Assembly: GCA_964533495.1 (NCBI GenBank)
Contig: CAZHJU010000002.1
Span: 62,001 to 126,000, forward strand
Length of the DNA: 64,000 nt
Origin: Ga0077527 sp964533495
Lineage (GTDB): Bacteria; Pseudomonadota; Gammaproteobacteria; Burkholderiales; SG8-41
Reading direction: 5' to 3'
Notes under the pieces: model-generated
Told to the model about the DNA's origin: nothing
The model's input: only the letters and a program-made list of their open reading frames with translations
The model's database searches: none
Made by a program: the position numbers and the translations under genes
Shown: positions 49,771 through 58,782 of the stretch, piece by piece
Position numbering within the stretch: position 1 is the stretch's first letter
How the letters are laid out: the number at the start of each line of letters is the position of its first letter

Positions 49771-51192
49771 TTAAACAGCCTTCTTGGCAGGCCTTGTCAG
49801 AATTTCCGGCTTTAACAAGGAGCCCAATTTTCTTCTTGTCATGATTTTCCGCTTTATGGCCAAATTGATCACGCTATCCCCGGTTCTTAATGCTTCCTTT
49901 GCAATAGCCGTCGCCATTTCATAGCCGATATGCGGATTCAATGCCGTAGCCAGCCCGATTGAAGCCCTCACCTGACGCTGCAGCACATCACGATTGGCAG
50001 TTATTCCCCTCACGCACCTTCCACTTAATGCATCACATGCACACCTTAAATGGGAAATGCTTTTCAGTATGCTATGAGCAATTATCGGCTCGAAAGCATT
50101 CAACTGTAGCTGTCCTGCCTCTGCGGCCATTGTGACTGTAAGGTCGTTGCCAATAACCTCAAATGCGACCTGGTTGACCACCTCCGGTATCACCGGGTTC
50201 ACCTTGCCCGGCATGATCGAGGAGCCGGCCTGCACCGCCGGCAAGTTGATTTCATTGAATCCAGCCCTTGGCCCGGAGGACAGAAGCCGCAGATCGTTGC
50301 AGACTTTCGATATCTTTACAGCTATCCGCTTCAGCACACTTGATAACTGGACAAATGATCCGCAATCCTGGGTTGCCTCAATGAGATTTCTGGCCGTGAT
50401 CACGGGAATCCCGGTAATTTCCTTGAGCTTCGAACACACAACTTTTGCGTAGCCTTGAGGGGTATTAATCCCGGTTCCAATCGCCGTGGCACCAAGATTG
50501 ATTTCAGAAATCAACTCACAAACCTCACGCAATCTCGACTCATCCTCTTCAATCATGATTGCATAAGTCAGAAATTCCTGCCCCAGCGTCATGGGCACGG
50601 CTTCCTGCAGTTGCGTTCTGCCGATTTTTAGAATCCCATCAAATTCACGGGCCTTGATCTCAAAAGCCCTCCTGAGACCAGCCATTGAAACCAGTAATTT
50701 CCCTATCTCCTCATAGGCAGCCAACTTTACAGCCGTCGGGTAAACATCATTGGTGCTTTGACTCATGTTTACATGTTCCAATGGATGCAAATAACGGTAT
50801 TCGCCTTTCTTGCGCCCCATCAGCTCCAGCGCCCTGTTGGCAATCACCTCGTTCGCATTCATGTTGGTTGATGTTCCAGCCCCGCCCTGGATCACATCAA
50901 CCACAAAATGCTCATGCAAGCCCCCCCTTCTGATTTCCTCGCATGCGGAAACCACAGCAGACATTTTCACCCTGCTCAAAAGTCCGATTTCATGGTTCGC
51001 AATAGCCGCGGCCTGCTTTACGGATGCAATTGCAACAACCAATGAGGAATGCCTGGAAACCGGGACCCCGCTGATCTGAAAGTTATCCATGGCCCGGCTG
51101 GTGTGTATGCCGTAGTAATGCGCAGATGAAATATTTCTTTGGCCAATCAGGTCCTGCTCAATCCGTGTTTTTTTGTTCACAGAATCCATCAT
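49771..51192 (-). CDS. Aspartate ammonia-lyase-like enzyme (class II fumarase/aspartase superfamily)
   Basis: 473 aa. GSSIMPGKVNPVIPEVVNQV near residues 318-337 is the superfamily signature loop with catalytic Ser, and MAAEAGQLQLNAFEPI follows, as in AspA. The N-terminal parts IQGGAGTSTNMNANEV and HVNMSQSTNDVYPTA are also closer to aspartase than fumarase. It removes ammonia from aspartate or a related amino acid to give fumarate or an analogue. Starts possible: ATG 51192 or 51189, or TTG 51195; none has a strong ribosome site. It is next to a Bug protein and an aminotransferase remnant in the island. Confidence 0.85.
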   Translation of the reverse strand: MMDSVNKKTRIEQDLIGQRNISSAHYYGIHTSRAMDNFQISGVPVSRHSSLVVAIASVKQAAAIANHEIGLLSRVKMSAVVSACEEIRRGGLHEHFVVDVIQGGAGTSTNMNANEVIANRALELMGRKKGEYRYLHPLEHVNMSQSTNDVYPTAVKLAAYEEIGKLLVSMAGLRRAFEIKAREFDGILKIGRTQLQEAVPMTLGQEFLTYAIMIEEDESRLREVCELISEINLGATAIGTGINTPQGYAKVVCSKLKEITGIPVITARNLIEATQDCGSFVQLSSVLKRIAVKISKVCNDLRLLSSGPRAGFNEINLPAVQAGSSIMPGKVNPVIPEVVNQVAFEVIGNDLTVTMAAEAGQLQLNAFEPIIAHSILKSISHLRCACDALSGRCVRGITANRDVLQRQVRASIGLATALNPHIGYEMATAIAKEALRTGDSVINLAIKRKIMTRRKLGSLLKPEILTRPAKKAV

Positions 51193-51234
51193 CAATTATG
51201 CACTGGCCTTGAAACCATACCAATGCGGTTTGCC

Positions 51235-52191
51235 TTACCAGCTTATTCCGGTCTCGGCCTGCAATTTCTTGAACTTCGCCACCTCATCCGATATTACTTC
51301 AGCCATTTTTTCAGGGCTGCTGGCCACCGTGTAAAACCCCATTGCCGAGTATTTGTCTGCCACATCACCTCCCAGAATCACTTTCCCGACCTCCCTGTTC
51401 AGCCCCTGGATTAAATTCTTCGGCGTGCCCGGAGGGGCGAATAAACCATTCCAGAATTCAAATGAATATCCGGTCAATCCGGATTCGGAAAATGTAGGCA
51501 CATCCGGCAGCAAAGGAAGGCGATTTGCAGTGGTCACACCAATCGCGTACAGCTTTTTCGACTTCAAATGAGATGCGCATGCAACCGGCGTAAGCAGGGC
51601 CAACGCCACCTCCCCGGAAATCGCAGCCACCTCTGCCGGAGAACTGCCCTTGTACCGTATCGACAACGAACGAAAACCCGCGACCCTCATCATCGCAGAC
51701 AAGGCGATTTCACCTGTAGGCCCTGCGGTGCCGATATTCAGCTTGTCCGCCTGCTTTTTAGCCAATACCAGCAGGCTCGACATGTTACGGACGGGCAATG
51801 AGGGGTGCGCAACCAGAACCAGACCGGTCGCGTTGATCAGTGCGATGGGCGAAGTGTCAACTGACGGATCGTGCCGGTTGCTTTTGTAGAAAACTGGAAT
51901 TATCGAATGCGTTCCCGTATTCCCGAGCATTAATGTTCTTCCGTCCGGGGCTGAATTCTTCAACTGCTCGATTGCCGATTGCGCGACAGTTCCCGGCCTG
52001 TTCTCGATCACGAATTGCTGGCCCAGTGCGCCACCCAGTTGTGATGCCAATAACCTCATGGTGACGTCAGAGGGTCCACCTACGGCACCTGCAACCAATA
52101 CCCTGATTGTCCCACCCGGAGACTGGGCCTGCACATTCGATAACGCAACAACAGAAAACACGCAGAGTACCAAATTTGATAACGCCTTCAT
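51235..52191 (-). CDS. Bug/TctC-family periplasmic solute-binding protein
   Basis: 318 aa. Signal peptide MKALSNLVLCVFSVVALSNVQA-type (cleaved after VQA), then the Bug pattern TIRVLVAGAVGGPSDVTMRL, IENRPGTVAQSAIEQLKN and the closing WNGLFAPPGTPKNLIQGLN that is missing from the chimera at 45710. It resembles that chimera more than the other Bug proteins here, suggesting both arrived together. No TctA/TctB genes are present. GGGGGG precedes ATG 52191. Probably binds the acid or amide substrate of the island's enzymes. Confidence 0.9.
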   Translation of the reverse strand: MKALSNLVLCVFSVVALSNVQAQSPGGTIRVLVAGAVGGPSDVTMRLLASQLGGALGQQFVIENRPGTVAQSAIEQLKNSAPDGRTLMLGNTGTHSIIPVFYKSNRHDPSVDTSPIALINATGLVLVAHPSLPVRNMSSLLVLAKKQADKLNIGTAGPTGEIALSAMMRVAGFRSLSIRYKGSSPAEVAAISGEVALALLTPVACASHLKSKKLYAIGVTTANRLPLLPDVPTFSESGLTGYSFEFWNGLFAPPGTPKNLIQGLNREVGKVILGGDVADKYSAMGFYTVASSPEKMAEVISDEVAKFKKLQAETGISW

Positions 52192-52246
52192 ATTCCCCCC
52201 GTGTTGTGCAGATCGGACCTGCGATCAACTCACCCCCCACCCCCTC

Positions 52247-53444
52247 TTACTGGAGCAACGCCAATGATTTTTTTATGCGACTTAATCCATCCTCAAGATG
52301 ACGTTCCGACTGGGTATAAGAAATCCGGATACAGTTTTTATCCCCAAATGGATCACCCGGAATCACCGCCACCCTTGAATGATTGAGAAGGTAATCACAC
52401 AAGCCCTGCGAACCATCAATGACATACTCTTTGTATCTGGCGCCGAAATAATGCTTGATGTCGGGAAAAAAAATAGAAAGCCCCCTGCGGGAGTCCGGTT
52501 TTGACACCTGGCATCCGGCACAAATGCCCGTAGACCAGGTCTCTCCGCCTTCTGTATTCCTCAATCATGAACAGATTTTTTTCAGCACCACTGCTTACTG
52601 CCTCATAAGCCGCCCTCTGCGAAATGGATGAATTCGCCGAAGTCATCTGACCTTGAATTTTGGCTGCGGCATCGGCAATCCATTGTGGCGCGCCCATATA
52701 CCCAACCCTCCATCCGGTCATCGCATGCAGCTTTGAAAATCCGTTTACCGTCACCGTCCGGTCAATCATCCCGGGCAATGAGGCAATACTTGCGTGACTT
52801 CCTGAATATTCGATGAACTCATAAATTTCATCTGAAACAACAATAATCCCTTCATTCGACATTACAACTTCTGCTATTTCCTCTAATTCACTTCTTGAAT
52901 AAACAGCTCCGGTAGGATTGCACGGAGATGAAAAGAGGATCAATTTTGTTCTTCGTGAAATCGCTTTGTTCATCTGTTCTTTTGAAACCTTGAAACCCGA
53001 CTCCGCAGCAGCCTTTACAAATACCGGCGTCGCACCAGAAATCCTGATCAATGATTCATAACTCACCCAGTGCGGTGAAAAAACAATCACCTCATCACCC
53101 GGGTCCAGCAACGCCAGCAATACATTGACAATGGCCTGCTTTGCGCCGTTCGAAACAACAATCTGATCGTGGCTGTAATTGATGTTATTTTGAATGTTGA
53201 ACTTTGACGCTATTGCCTTGCGCAGATCCAAATACCCGGCGACAGGGGGATAAGAAAAGTACAGTCCTGAATCGATTGCACGCTTTGCGGCACTGCAAAT
53301 ATGAACTGGAGTGGGAAAATCCGGCTCGCCGAGTGAAAGATCAACAATATCAAGCCCGCATTCGCGAAGCTTCCTGACCCTTGCTGCTACCGCCAATGTT
53401 TCCGATTCATTTATGCCAGTCACCCTCTCAGAAAGTCTCTTCAT
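52247..53444 (-). pseudogene. Class I aminotransferase interrupted by a frameshift in a T8 run
   Basis: Reading from 53444, MKRLSERVTGINESETLAVA... follows AspC/AspAT-type aminotransferases through SSPCNPTGAVYS and the PLP-lysine region TVNGFSKLHAMTGWRVGYMG to LPQGAFYFF. There a run of eight T (A8 at 52466-52473 on the plus strand) shifts the frame and the protein would stop at 52416. With seven T it continues PDIKHYFGARYKEYV... VIPGDPFGDKNCIRISY to 52247, giving about 398 aa, the normal length. It is either a mutation, a sequencing error or a slippery site. The enzyme would transfer the amino group of aspartate or similar. Confidence 0.85.
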
Positions 53445-53781
53445 GAAGCAGTCTTTTGAGTTTTTCAGAAAAGAATGGTGCGCATTTCATGGCACGAACC
53501 TCCCGATCCAAGATTAATGGCTTTATTTTCTCCACGTAAGCCTTCCATGCGGGGTCAGACTGCATTGCGGATTGACTGGCGATCTTGCCCTCCAGATCGA
53601 TAAATCCCCATAACTGCACCAGCGTGTCGTTTTTATCTCCCTCCTCATAAAAAAAGCCGATCATGTGTTTTGAGTATTTTTTCTGCACCGCCATTCCATC
53701 GGCTTGATACAAACTCAAAAACTCCTGGATCCGGCCTTTTTCAATTGCATACACTCTTTCTTCAATAATCATGTTTGCCAT
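53428..53781 (-). CDS. NIPSNAP-like small protein
   Basis: 117 aa. MIIEERVYAIEKGRIQEFLS and MIGFFYEEGDKNDTLVQLWG followed by SDPAWKAYVEKIKPLIL fit the NIPSNAP fold, a dimeric alpha-beta barrel of the ferredoxin-like type found beside catabolic enzymes. No catalytic residues are known for the family. ATG 53781 is preferred as homology starts there; an upstream ATG at 53874 is also in frame. Its stop overlaps the aminotransferase start by 17 bases, so it is the first gene of the minus-strand island operon. Confidence 0.75.
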   Translation of the reverse strand: MANMIIEERVYAIEKGRIQEFLSLYQADGMAVQKKYSKHMIGFFYEEGDKNDTLVQLWGFIDLEGKIASQSAMQSDPAWKAYVEKIKPLILDREVRAMKCAPFFSEKLKRLLHEETF

Positions 53782-53874
53782 CTCTATTCGTTTTGAGATT
53801 TCATTTGAAACAGACACATGCTGGCCGCAATTGCCAACTTGCGCCCCCTCATAAATGCACGGCTGGCCACTCAT

Positions 53875-54337
53875 TTGGATTATTTATCCACTGTCAATCT
53901 TAGTGAATTGATTATTTGTCATTAGTCCATGACTTTTCGTCTTGCCCGGACCAAGAAAATTCATGTCCTGGCAGCACTGGCTTCAGGGAACAGACGGCTC
54001 CACAGAACATCAGTCATGCGAGGATCCTGACGAACAAGCACACGCCACGAGCCTGCATGCCTTGCAGGCCGTCTATGAAGTCCGTCAAGTCACCCGTACC
54101 GATTCGGTGTCGCTTGCATTGCGGGTTTTGGCTGGCGCAGAAACCACTGCGGTAAGCGTGCACTGTTAATTTTTTGACCCGCTCCCGGCATGGATGATCA
54201 GGGGCTGCAGCATCTCGATGCAATTGCAGCATCCCTGGCAACACCTCGCTCACGACACTGTTGCCGACACTCTGATTCCCGAACTCCAGGCGCAAGGCGG
54301 CAGCAACGGCTTGAACCGTAAGACGCGGCGCCGGACA
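53875..54337. other. Gene-poor junction at the right edge of the AT-rich island
   Basis: 463 bp without a supported gene. Base composition changes here from AT-richer to the GC-rich background near 53920-54000. Two short overlapping open frames (54014-54295 minus and 53942-54169 plus) have no recognised features; one may be the remains of a mobile-element gene, but I cannot show it. No terminal repeats or att-like direct repeats were seen. Confidence 0.5.
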
Positions 54338-56020
54338 TTACTCCGCCTGATTTCCCTGGCGGCCAGCAATCCACCCCAGCAGTTCCTCCGCCGGAAACGG
54401 CCGCGCGATGGCGTAACCCTGCGCGTGGTCGCAGCCGTGGGCCGCGAGGTACTCGATTGCGGCGGGATCCTCGACGCCTTCGGCGGTCACTTCCAGCCCC
54501 AGTCCCTGCGCCATCGCAATCACGGTCTTGACGATCGACTGGTCGCGGCGGTCGGCCAGCAGGTTGCGGACGAAGGCCTGGTCGATCTTCAGGTGATCGA
54601 CCGGCAGCGCCTTCAGGTACTGCAGCGAGGATTGCCCGGTCCCGAAATCGTCGACCGCCAGCCGGAAGCCGCGCCGCTTGAGCGTCTGCAGCAGGCGCGC
54701 GGTGCTGTCCTGGTCGCCGAGTATTCCGCTCTCGGTGATTTCAAACTCGATCTGCCGCGGGTCGAGCGCATGGCGCGCGGCGAGTTCGTCGATGAACTGC
54801 GGCAGATCGGGGTCACCGAGGTCGCGGGCGGTGAGGTTGATCGACACCTGCAGTTCCGGCATCTCGGCCAGCCAGGTCCGCATGTGGCCGAAGGAGGTTT
54901 CCAGCACCCAGCGCGTCAGCAGATGGATCAGCGAGGTGCGCTCGGCGTGGGGAATGAAGGTCGCGGGCGGAATGCCGCCGTGCCCGGGCGGATGCCAGCG
55001 CATCAGCATCTCAACGCCGGTGTAGTGCCGGTCCGACAGCCGCAGCTTGGGCTGGCACCAGAGCTTGAATTCGCCGGCGGCGACGGCATCCGGGACCAAG
55101 CCGAGCAGCGCCAGGGTCTCGCGGTTCGCCGCGTCGGTGCCGTGGTCGTAGATCGACCAGGCATGCCCCTTCTTCATCGCGGCATGCATCGCGATGCTGG
55201 CCTTCTGGATCAGTTCCTCCGGCTCGCTGCCGTGCAGCGGAAACTCCGCGCTGCCGATGCTGGTATCGACATAAACGTGGATATCCTCGACGTCATAGGA
55301 CCGGTGCAGCGCAGCGGTGACGTTGCGCAGGATCTCCGGCCCGCCCTCGGCGCGGGTCACCGCGACGAAACGGTCGGTATGGTACTGGCAGAGCAGGAAG
55401 GGCTGCGGCAGGCGGCCGGCAATGCGGTCATAAACGGCGGACATCAGCGGCCTGCTGATGTCCAGGCCGAGGGTGTTGATGATCTCGAGGTAATTGTCGA
55501 CATTGACCACGACGACAAGAAACTTCGGCGCCATGGTATGGCGGCGCAATTCCTCGCGCATAGCGCGTTCGAGGAACATGCGATTGGGCAGCCCGGTATG
55601 GACGTTGCGCTCCGACACCCATTGCATGCGCCGGATGTGGGTGCGCAAGACCGAAAAGAGATAACCGGACAAACCGCCGACCAGGCAGAAGAAAAACATG
55701 CGGTAGGCCCAGTTGACCGTGCGCTGCAGTTCTCCGGTAGCCGTGTCGATGGGCATGTAGGGGCCGAGCACGAGGCCGCCGGCGACACCCGCGATGACCC
55801 CCCCGGGCAGTCCGAACAGCAGTCCCGCGATCACCAGCGCCAGGTACATCGCATGCGAATAGACGTACTTGATGCCACCGGTCGCATGCACCAGGAAGCC
55901 GACGCCGGCGATCAGCAGCATGACCAGGATGAGGGCGGCGATCCTGACCGCGGGGCGGTCCGCGTAATCGAACCACCGGACGTTGCGCAAATGGCGCAGC
56001 AACGGAATTTGCATGTCCAT
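54338..56020 (-). CDS. Membrane GGDEF/EAL protein, probable cyclic-di-GMP phosphodiesterase
   Basis: 560 aa. Four or five N-terminal helices (MASE-like, about residues 20-125; AALILVMLLIAGVGFLVH first) are followed by a GGDEF-fold domain (about 140-290) whose active motif is HTDRF instead of GGDEF, so it should make no c-di-GMP. The EAL domain (about 310-555) keeps its metal residues: EMLMRW for EAL, N in SINLTARDL, E in FEITESG, VDDFGTGQSS and EVTAEGVED. It therefore probably degrades c-di-GMP, with the dead GGDEF part as sensor. ATG 56020 follows GGGAGAAG. Confidence 0.92.
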   Translation of the reverse strand: MDMQIPLLRHLRNVRWFDYADRPAVRIAALILVMLLIAGVGFLVHATGGIKYVYSHAMYLALVIAGLLFGLPGGVIAGVAGGLVLGPYMPIDTATGELQRTVNWAYRMFFFCLVGGLSGYLFSVLRTHIRRMQWVSERNVHTGLPNRMFLERAMREELRRHTMAPKFLVVVVNVDNYLEIINTLGLDISRPLMSAVYDRIAGRLPQPFLLCQYHTDRFVAVTRAEGGPEILRNVTAALHRSYDVEDIHVYVDTSIGSAEFPLHGSEPEELIQKASIAMHAAMKKGHAWSIYDHGTDAANRETLALLGLVPDAVAAGEFKLWCQPKLRLSDRHYTGVEMLMRWHPPGHGGIPPATFIPHAERTSLIHLLTRWVLETSFGHMRTWLAEMPELQVSINLTARDLGDPDLPQFIDELAARHALDPRQIEFEITESGILGDQDSTARLLQTLKRRGFRLAVDDFGTGQSSLQYLKALPVDHLKIDQAFVRNLLADRRDQSIVKTVIAMAQGLGLEVTAEGVEDPAAIEYLAAHGCDHAQGYAIARPFPAEELLGWIAGRQGNQAE

Positions 56021-56346
56021 GACGCTTCTCCCTGCCTGCCGGGAGGGCGCGTTTATCCGCGCATCCGCCAGGATTTTTTTTTGTTGTTGCGGGAACTGGC
56101 CGTGCCGGTGCGTCTGTACGCACCGGTTACGAGTTTGCCAGCGGCGCATCCGCACGGATGCGATGTTCCGAGAGTAATACCAAAAGCGAAGTGCGACAAA
56201 CTTAACAAAATGATAGGTTTGTCCGCCACATAGTCCATTATCTACGTAGGCGCCGGCAGCAACAGCAATTCAGCACACACTTATATTTGCGGCGGAAAAC
56301 GCCACGGGGAAGACAAACAGCGGGAGAGAGGGAGCGGGAAAAACGC
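56021..56346. other. Intergenic stretch with no supported gene
   Basis: 326 bp between the EAL gene and lutA. It holds a T9 run (56074-56082) and an AT-rich part at 56195-56225 that may carry the EAL gene's promoter on the minus strand, but no convincing -35/-10 pair. Nothing else found. Confidence 0.5.
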
Positions 56347-57078
56347 TCATGCGGTTTTTCCGGCCAGCACTTCCGCCACGTGCAGCACCCGCGTCTTCGC
56401 ATCCCCGCGCCGGCGCAGCCGCCCTTCGATGTTCAGCATGCAGCCGAGATCGCCGAGCACCACGGCATCGGCGCCGCTGGCGGCAATGTTTTCGCACTTG
56501 CGCTCGGCGATGTGCGCGGAGATCTCGCCGTACTTGACGGCGAAGGTGCCGCCGAAACCGCAGCACTGCTCGCACTCGTTCATTTCCCTCAGGCTCGCGC
56601 CTTCGACCTGCGCCAGCAGCGCGCGCGGCTGCCGCTTGATGCCCAGTTCGCGCAGCCCCGAGCAAGAATCATGATAAGTAATTGATTTTATTGATTTTTT
56701 TGAATTCGGCGTAAAACGGGCGATATTGACCAGGAAATCGGTCAGCTCGTAGGTGCGTTCCGCCAGCGCCTTGAGAGGGACACGCTCCTCCTCCGGCAGG
56801 TCCTTCAGCAGTTCCGGGTAATGCACGCGGATCATGCCGGCGCAGGAACCGGAAGGCACGACGACGTACTCGCAATCGGCGAATTCGCGCCACAGCTTGC
56901 GCGCCAGCGCGATCGCGGAGGCGCGGTCGCCGGAGTTGTAGCCGGGCTGGCCGCAGCAGGTCTGGGTTTCCGGCACGATCACCTCGCAGCCGGCCTCTTC
57001 CAGCAACTGCAAGGCGGCGAAGCCGATGCGCGGGCGCATCAGATCGACGAGGCAGGTCACGAACAGGCCGGTTTTCAT
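56347..57078 (-). CDS. lutA: LutA-type cysteine-rich Fe-S protein
   Basis: 243 aa, full length for LutA/YkgE. Two CCG domains: TCCGQPGYNSGD (about residues 41-52) and ECEQCCGFGGTFAVKYG (about 162-178), plus MKTGLFVTCLVDLMRP at the start. It works with LutB and LutC to oxidise L-lactate. Between the domains, residues NSKKSIKSITYHDSC are coded by an AT-rich stretch that looks like a copy of the dispersed element (56673-56706). The gene stands alone, more than 24 kb from lutB and lutC, so the complex is encoded in two places. Confidence 0.93.
   Translation of the reverse strand: MKTGLFVTCLVDLMRPRIGFAALQLLEEAGCEVIVPETQTCCGQPGYNSGDRASAIALARKLWREFADCEYVVVPSGSCAGMIRVHYPELLKDLPEEERVPLKALAERTYELTDFLVNIARFTPNSKKSIKSITYHDSCSGLRELGIKRQPRALLAQVEGASLREMNECEQCCGFGGTFAVKYGEISAHIAERKCENIAASGADAVVLGDLGCMLNIEGRLRRRGDAKTRVLHVAEVLAGKTA
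56673..56706 (+). repeat. AT-rich element inside the lutA coding region
   Basis: ATAAGTAATTGATTTTATTG then ATTTTTTTGAATTC. Complement AATCAATTACTTA matches WATCAANNNNTTR. It encodes the SKKSIKSI linker of LutA in an otherwise GC-rich gene, so it is either an inserted copy kept in frame or a chance match. Confidence 0.45.
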
Positions 57079-57164
57079 GCCGGCGATGATACGCGCAAAA
57101 ACAAACCCCGGCCGCGGTGCCGGACCCGGTCGACGGACTCACGCCGCTGCGCAGGCAAACAGGA

Positions 57165-58139
57165 TTACGGACGCCGCCAGGGTTGCAAATATTCCAGACG
57201 GTCGCCGGTCTGCACGATCAGGTGCTTGACCGCCTTGTCGCGGACGATGTGCAGCGTGACGTCGATGCCCGCGCCGCCGCTGCCCCACAGGCATTCGTAG
57301 AACTCGCTCTGGCCGCCGATCGAGTCGCCGCCGACGCCGAGGATGACGTCGCCGCGCTGCAGTCCGGCCTGGGCCGCCGGGGAATCGGGCAGCACGCGGG
57401 AGACGACGACGTGGCCGTCGACCTGCTCGGTGTTGAGACCCAGCCACGGCCGCCCCGCGCCGCGCCGGCGGCCGTCGCGCACCAGGTCGTCGAGCACGTC
57501 CTTCAGCAGGTTGATCGGCACGAACATGTTGCCGGGAAAGGCGGCGCCGCTGCCGAGCACGTCGCTGACCCACAGCGAGGCGATGCCGACCAGCCGGCCT
57601 TCGCCGTCGAACAGCGCCGCGCCGCTGTGTTCGTAACGCGGCGGCGCGGTGAACAGCGCGTCGTCGATCATGTACTCCCACCAGCCGGTGAAGCGGCGCC
57701 GCGACACCAGCGCCGCGCCGGTGATGCCGCCGGCGCCTTCGTGGCCGGCGACCACCAGCGACTGCAGCTCGGCCAGCGCGTCGGAATCACCCAGTTCCAC
57801 CGGCGCGCAGGGCGGCGCCGGGCTCGCGCGCAGCAGGCCGAAACCGCTGGCCTGGTCGAAGCCGATCACGCTGGCCGGATAGATGCGGTTGTCGCCGGCG
57901 ATCACCAGCACCGAGGCGGCTTCGAGGATCAGGTAGCCGATGGTCAGGATCAGGCCGTTGCCGTCGATCAGGATGCCGGTGCCCTCGCGCTCGGCGCCCA
58001 GCGTGTCGGCGGTGCGCGCGCCTTCGACCGCGCGGATCGACAGCTTCACCACCGCGTCGAGCGGCGGCTCCGCCGGGCGCGGGATGCCGTTGGTGGCGCG
58101 CCAGGCCGCGACCGAGGCGGCGAACAGCGAGGCGGTCAC
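57165..58139 (-). CDS. Protease-like protein with PDZ domain, catalytic His missing
   Basis: 324 aa of the trypsin/DegP fold: GTGILIDGNGLILTIGYLIL replaces the usual TNxHV, so the catalytic His is gone; the Asp region (ASGFGLLRA) is also altered, while the Ser region keeps HSGAALFDGEGRLVGI. A PDZ domain (about residues 225-315; VVSRVLPDSPAAQAGLQRGD) follows. No signal peptide is clear. It may bind peptides rather than cut them. The start is GTG 58139, which overlaps the greB stop (GTGA), so the two are coupled. Confidence 0.82.
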   Translation of the reverse strand: MTASLFAASVAAWRATNGIPRPAEPPLDAVVKLSIRAVEGARTADTLGAEREGTGILIDGNGLILTIGYLILEAASVLVIAGDNRIYPASVIGFDQASGFGLLRASPAPPCAPVELGDSDALAELQSLVVAGHEGAGGITGAALVSRRRFTGWWEYMIDDALFTAPPRYEHSGAALFDGEGRLVGIASLWVSDVLGSGAAFPGNMFVPINLLKDVLDDLVRDGRRRGAGRPWLGLNTEQVDGHVVVSRVLPDSPAAQAGLQRGDVILGVGGDSIGGQSEFYECLWGSGGAGIDVTLHIVRDKAVKHLIVQTGDRLEYLQPWRRP

Positions 58140-58675
58140 CGGGCGGGCCCCGCGGCGGCGATCGCCGCGTAGCGCACGTCGGCGATTTCGATGTCCTCGG
58201 GACCGGCCGGCGTCATCAGGCTGACGGTGTCGCCGGCGCGGCGCTTCAGCAGCGCCTTCGCGATCGGTGAAATCCAGCTGACGTGGCCGCGCGCCGGATC
58301 GACCTCGTCGACGCCGACGATGGTCACCGTGTGTTCTTCGCCGCGGCCGTCGACATAATCCACCGTCGCGCCGAAAAACACCTGGTCGGTGCCGCCGCGC
58401 GCCGCGGGATCGACGACCTCCGGCTTGTCCAGCCGCTTGTTGAGATAATGGATGCGCCGGTCGATTTCGCGCAGTCGCTTCTTGCCGTACAGATAGTCGC
58501 CGTTCTCGGAGCGGTCGCCGTTCGAGGCCGCCCAGGACACGACCTTCACCAGTTCCGGCCGCTCGACGTCGAGCAGGTGCATCAGCTCGCGCTTCAGCCG
58601 CGCGTAACCCTCCGGGGTCATGTAATTCTTCACCGGCGCGGCAGCGGCGCCGGGACTGCTTGCGGGTTTCGGCAT
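58136..58675 (-). CDS. greB: Transcription elongation factor GreB
   Basis: 179 aa. The GreA/GreB fold has an N-terminal coiled coil (MTPEGYARLKRELMHLLDVE) with the acidic tip SNGDRSENGDYLYGKKRLRE, whose D/E pair promotes RNA cleavage in stalled polymerase; the FKBP-like C-domain has VSWISPIAKALLKRRAGD. The ENGDYLYGKKRLREID stretch is GreB-specific. A Pro/Ala-rich tail of about 20 residues precedes the core. ATG 58675 is chosen over an open frame to 58711. It overlaps the protease-like gene that follows. Confidence 0.95.
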   Translation of the reverse strand: MPKPASSPGAAAAPVKNYMTPEGYARLKRELMHLLDVERPELVKVVSWAASNGDRSENGDYLYGKKRLREIDRRIHYLNKRLDKPEVVDPAARGGTDQVFFGATVDYVDGRGEEHTVTIVGVDEVDPARGHVSWISPIAKALLKRRAGDTVSLMTPAGPEDIEIADVRYAAIAAAGPAR

Positions 58676-58782
58676 AGGCCCTGCAGTGTAACGAAAACCG
58701 GGTTGTCGCAAGGACTGGACGGCCTCGTTTCATAATGTAAAATCATCCCGGCTCCCCGCACGGAGCGCCCGCCAACCCCCGA

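Noticed and set aside
53942..54295. Possible transposase remnants at the island edge
   Set aside because: Two short overlapping frames have no recognisable transposase motif, and no terminal inverted repeats or target duplications were seen.
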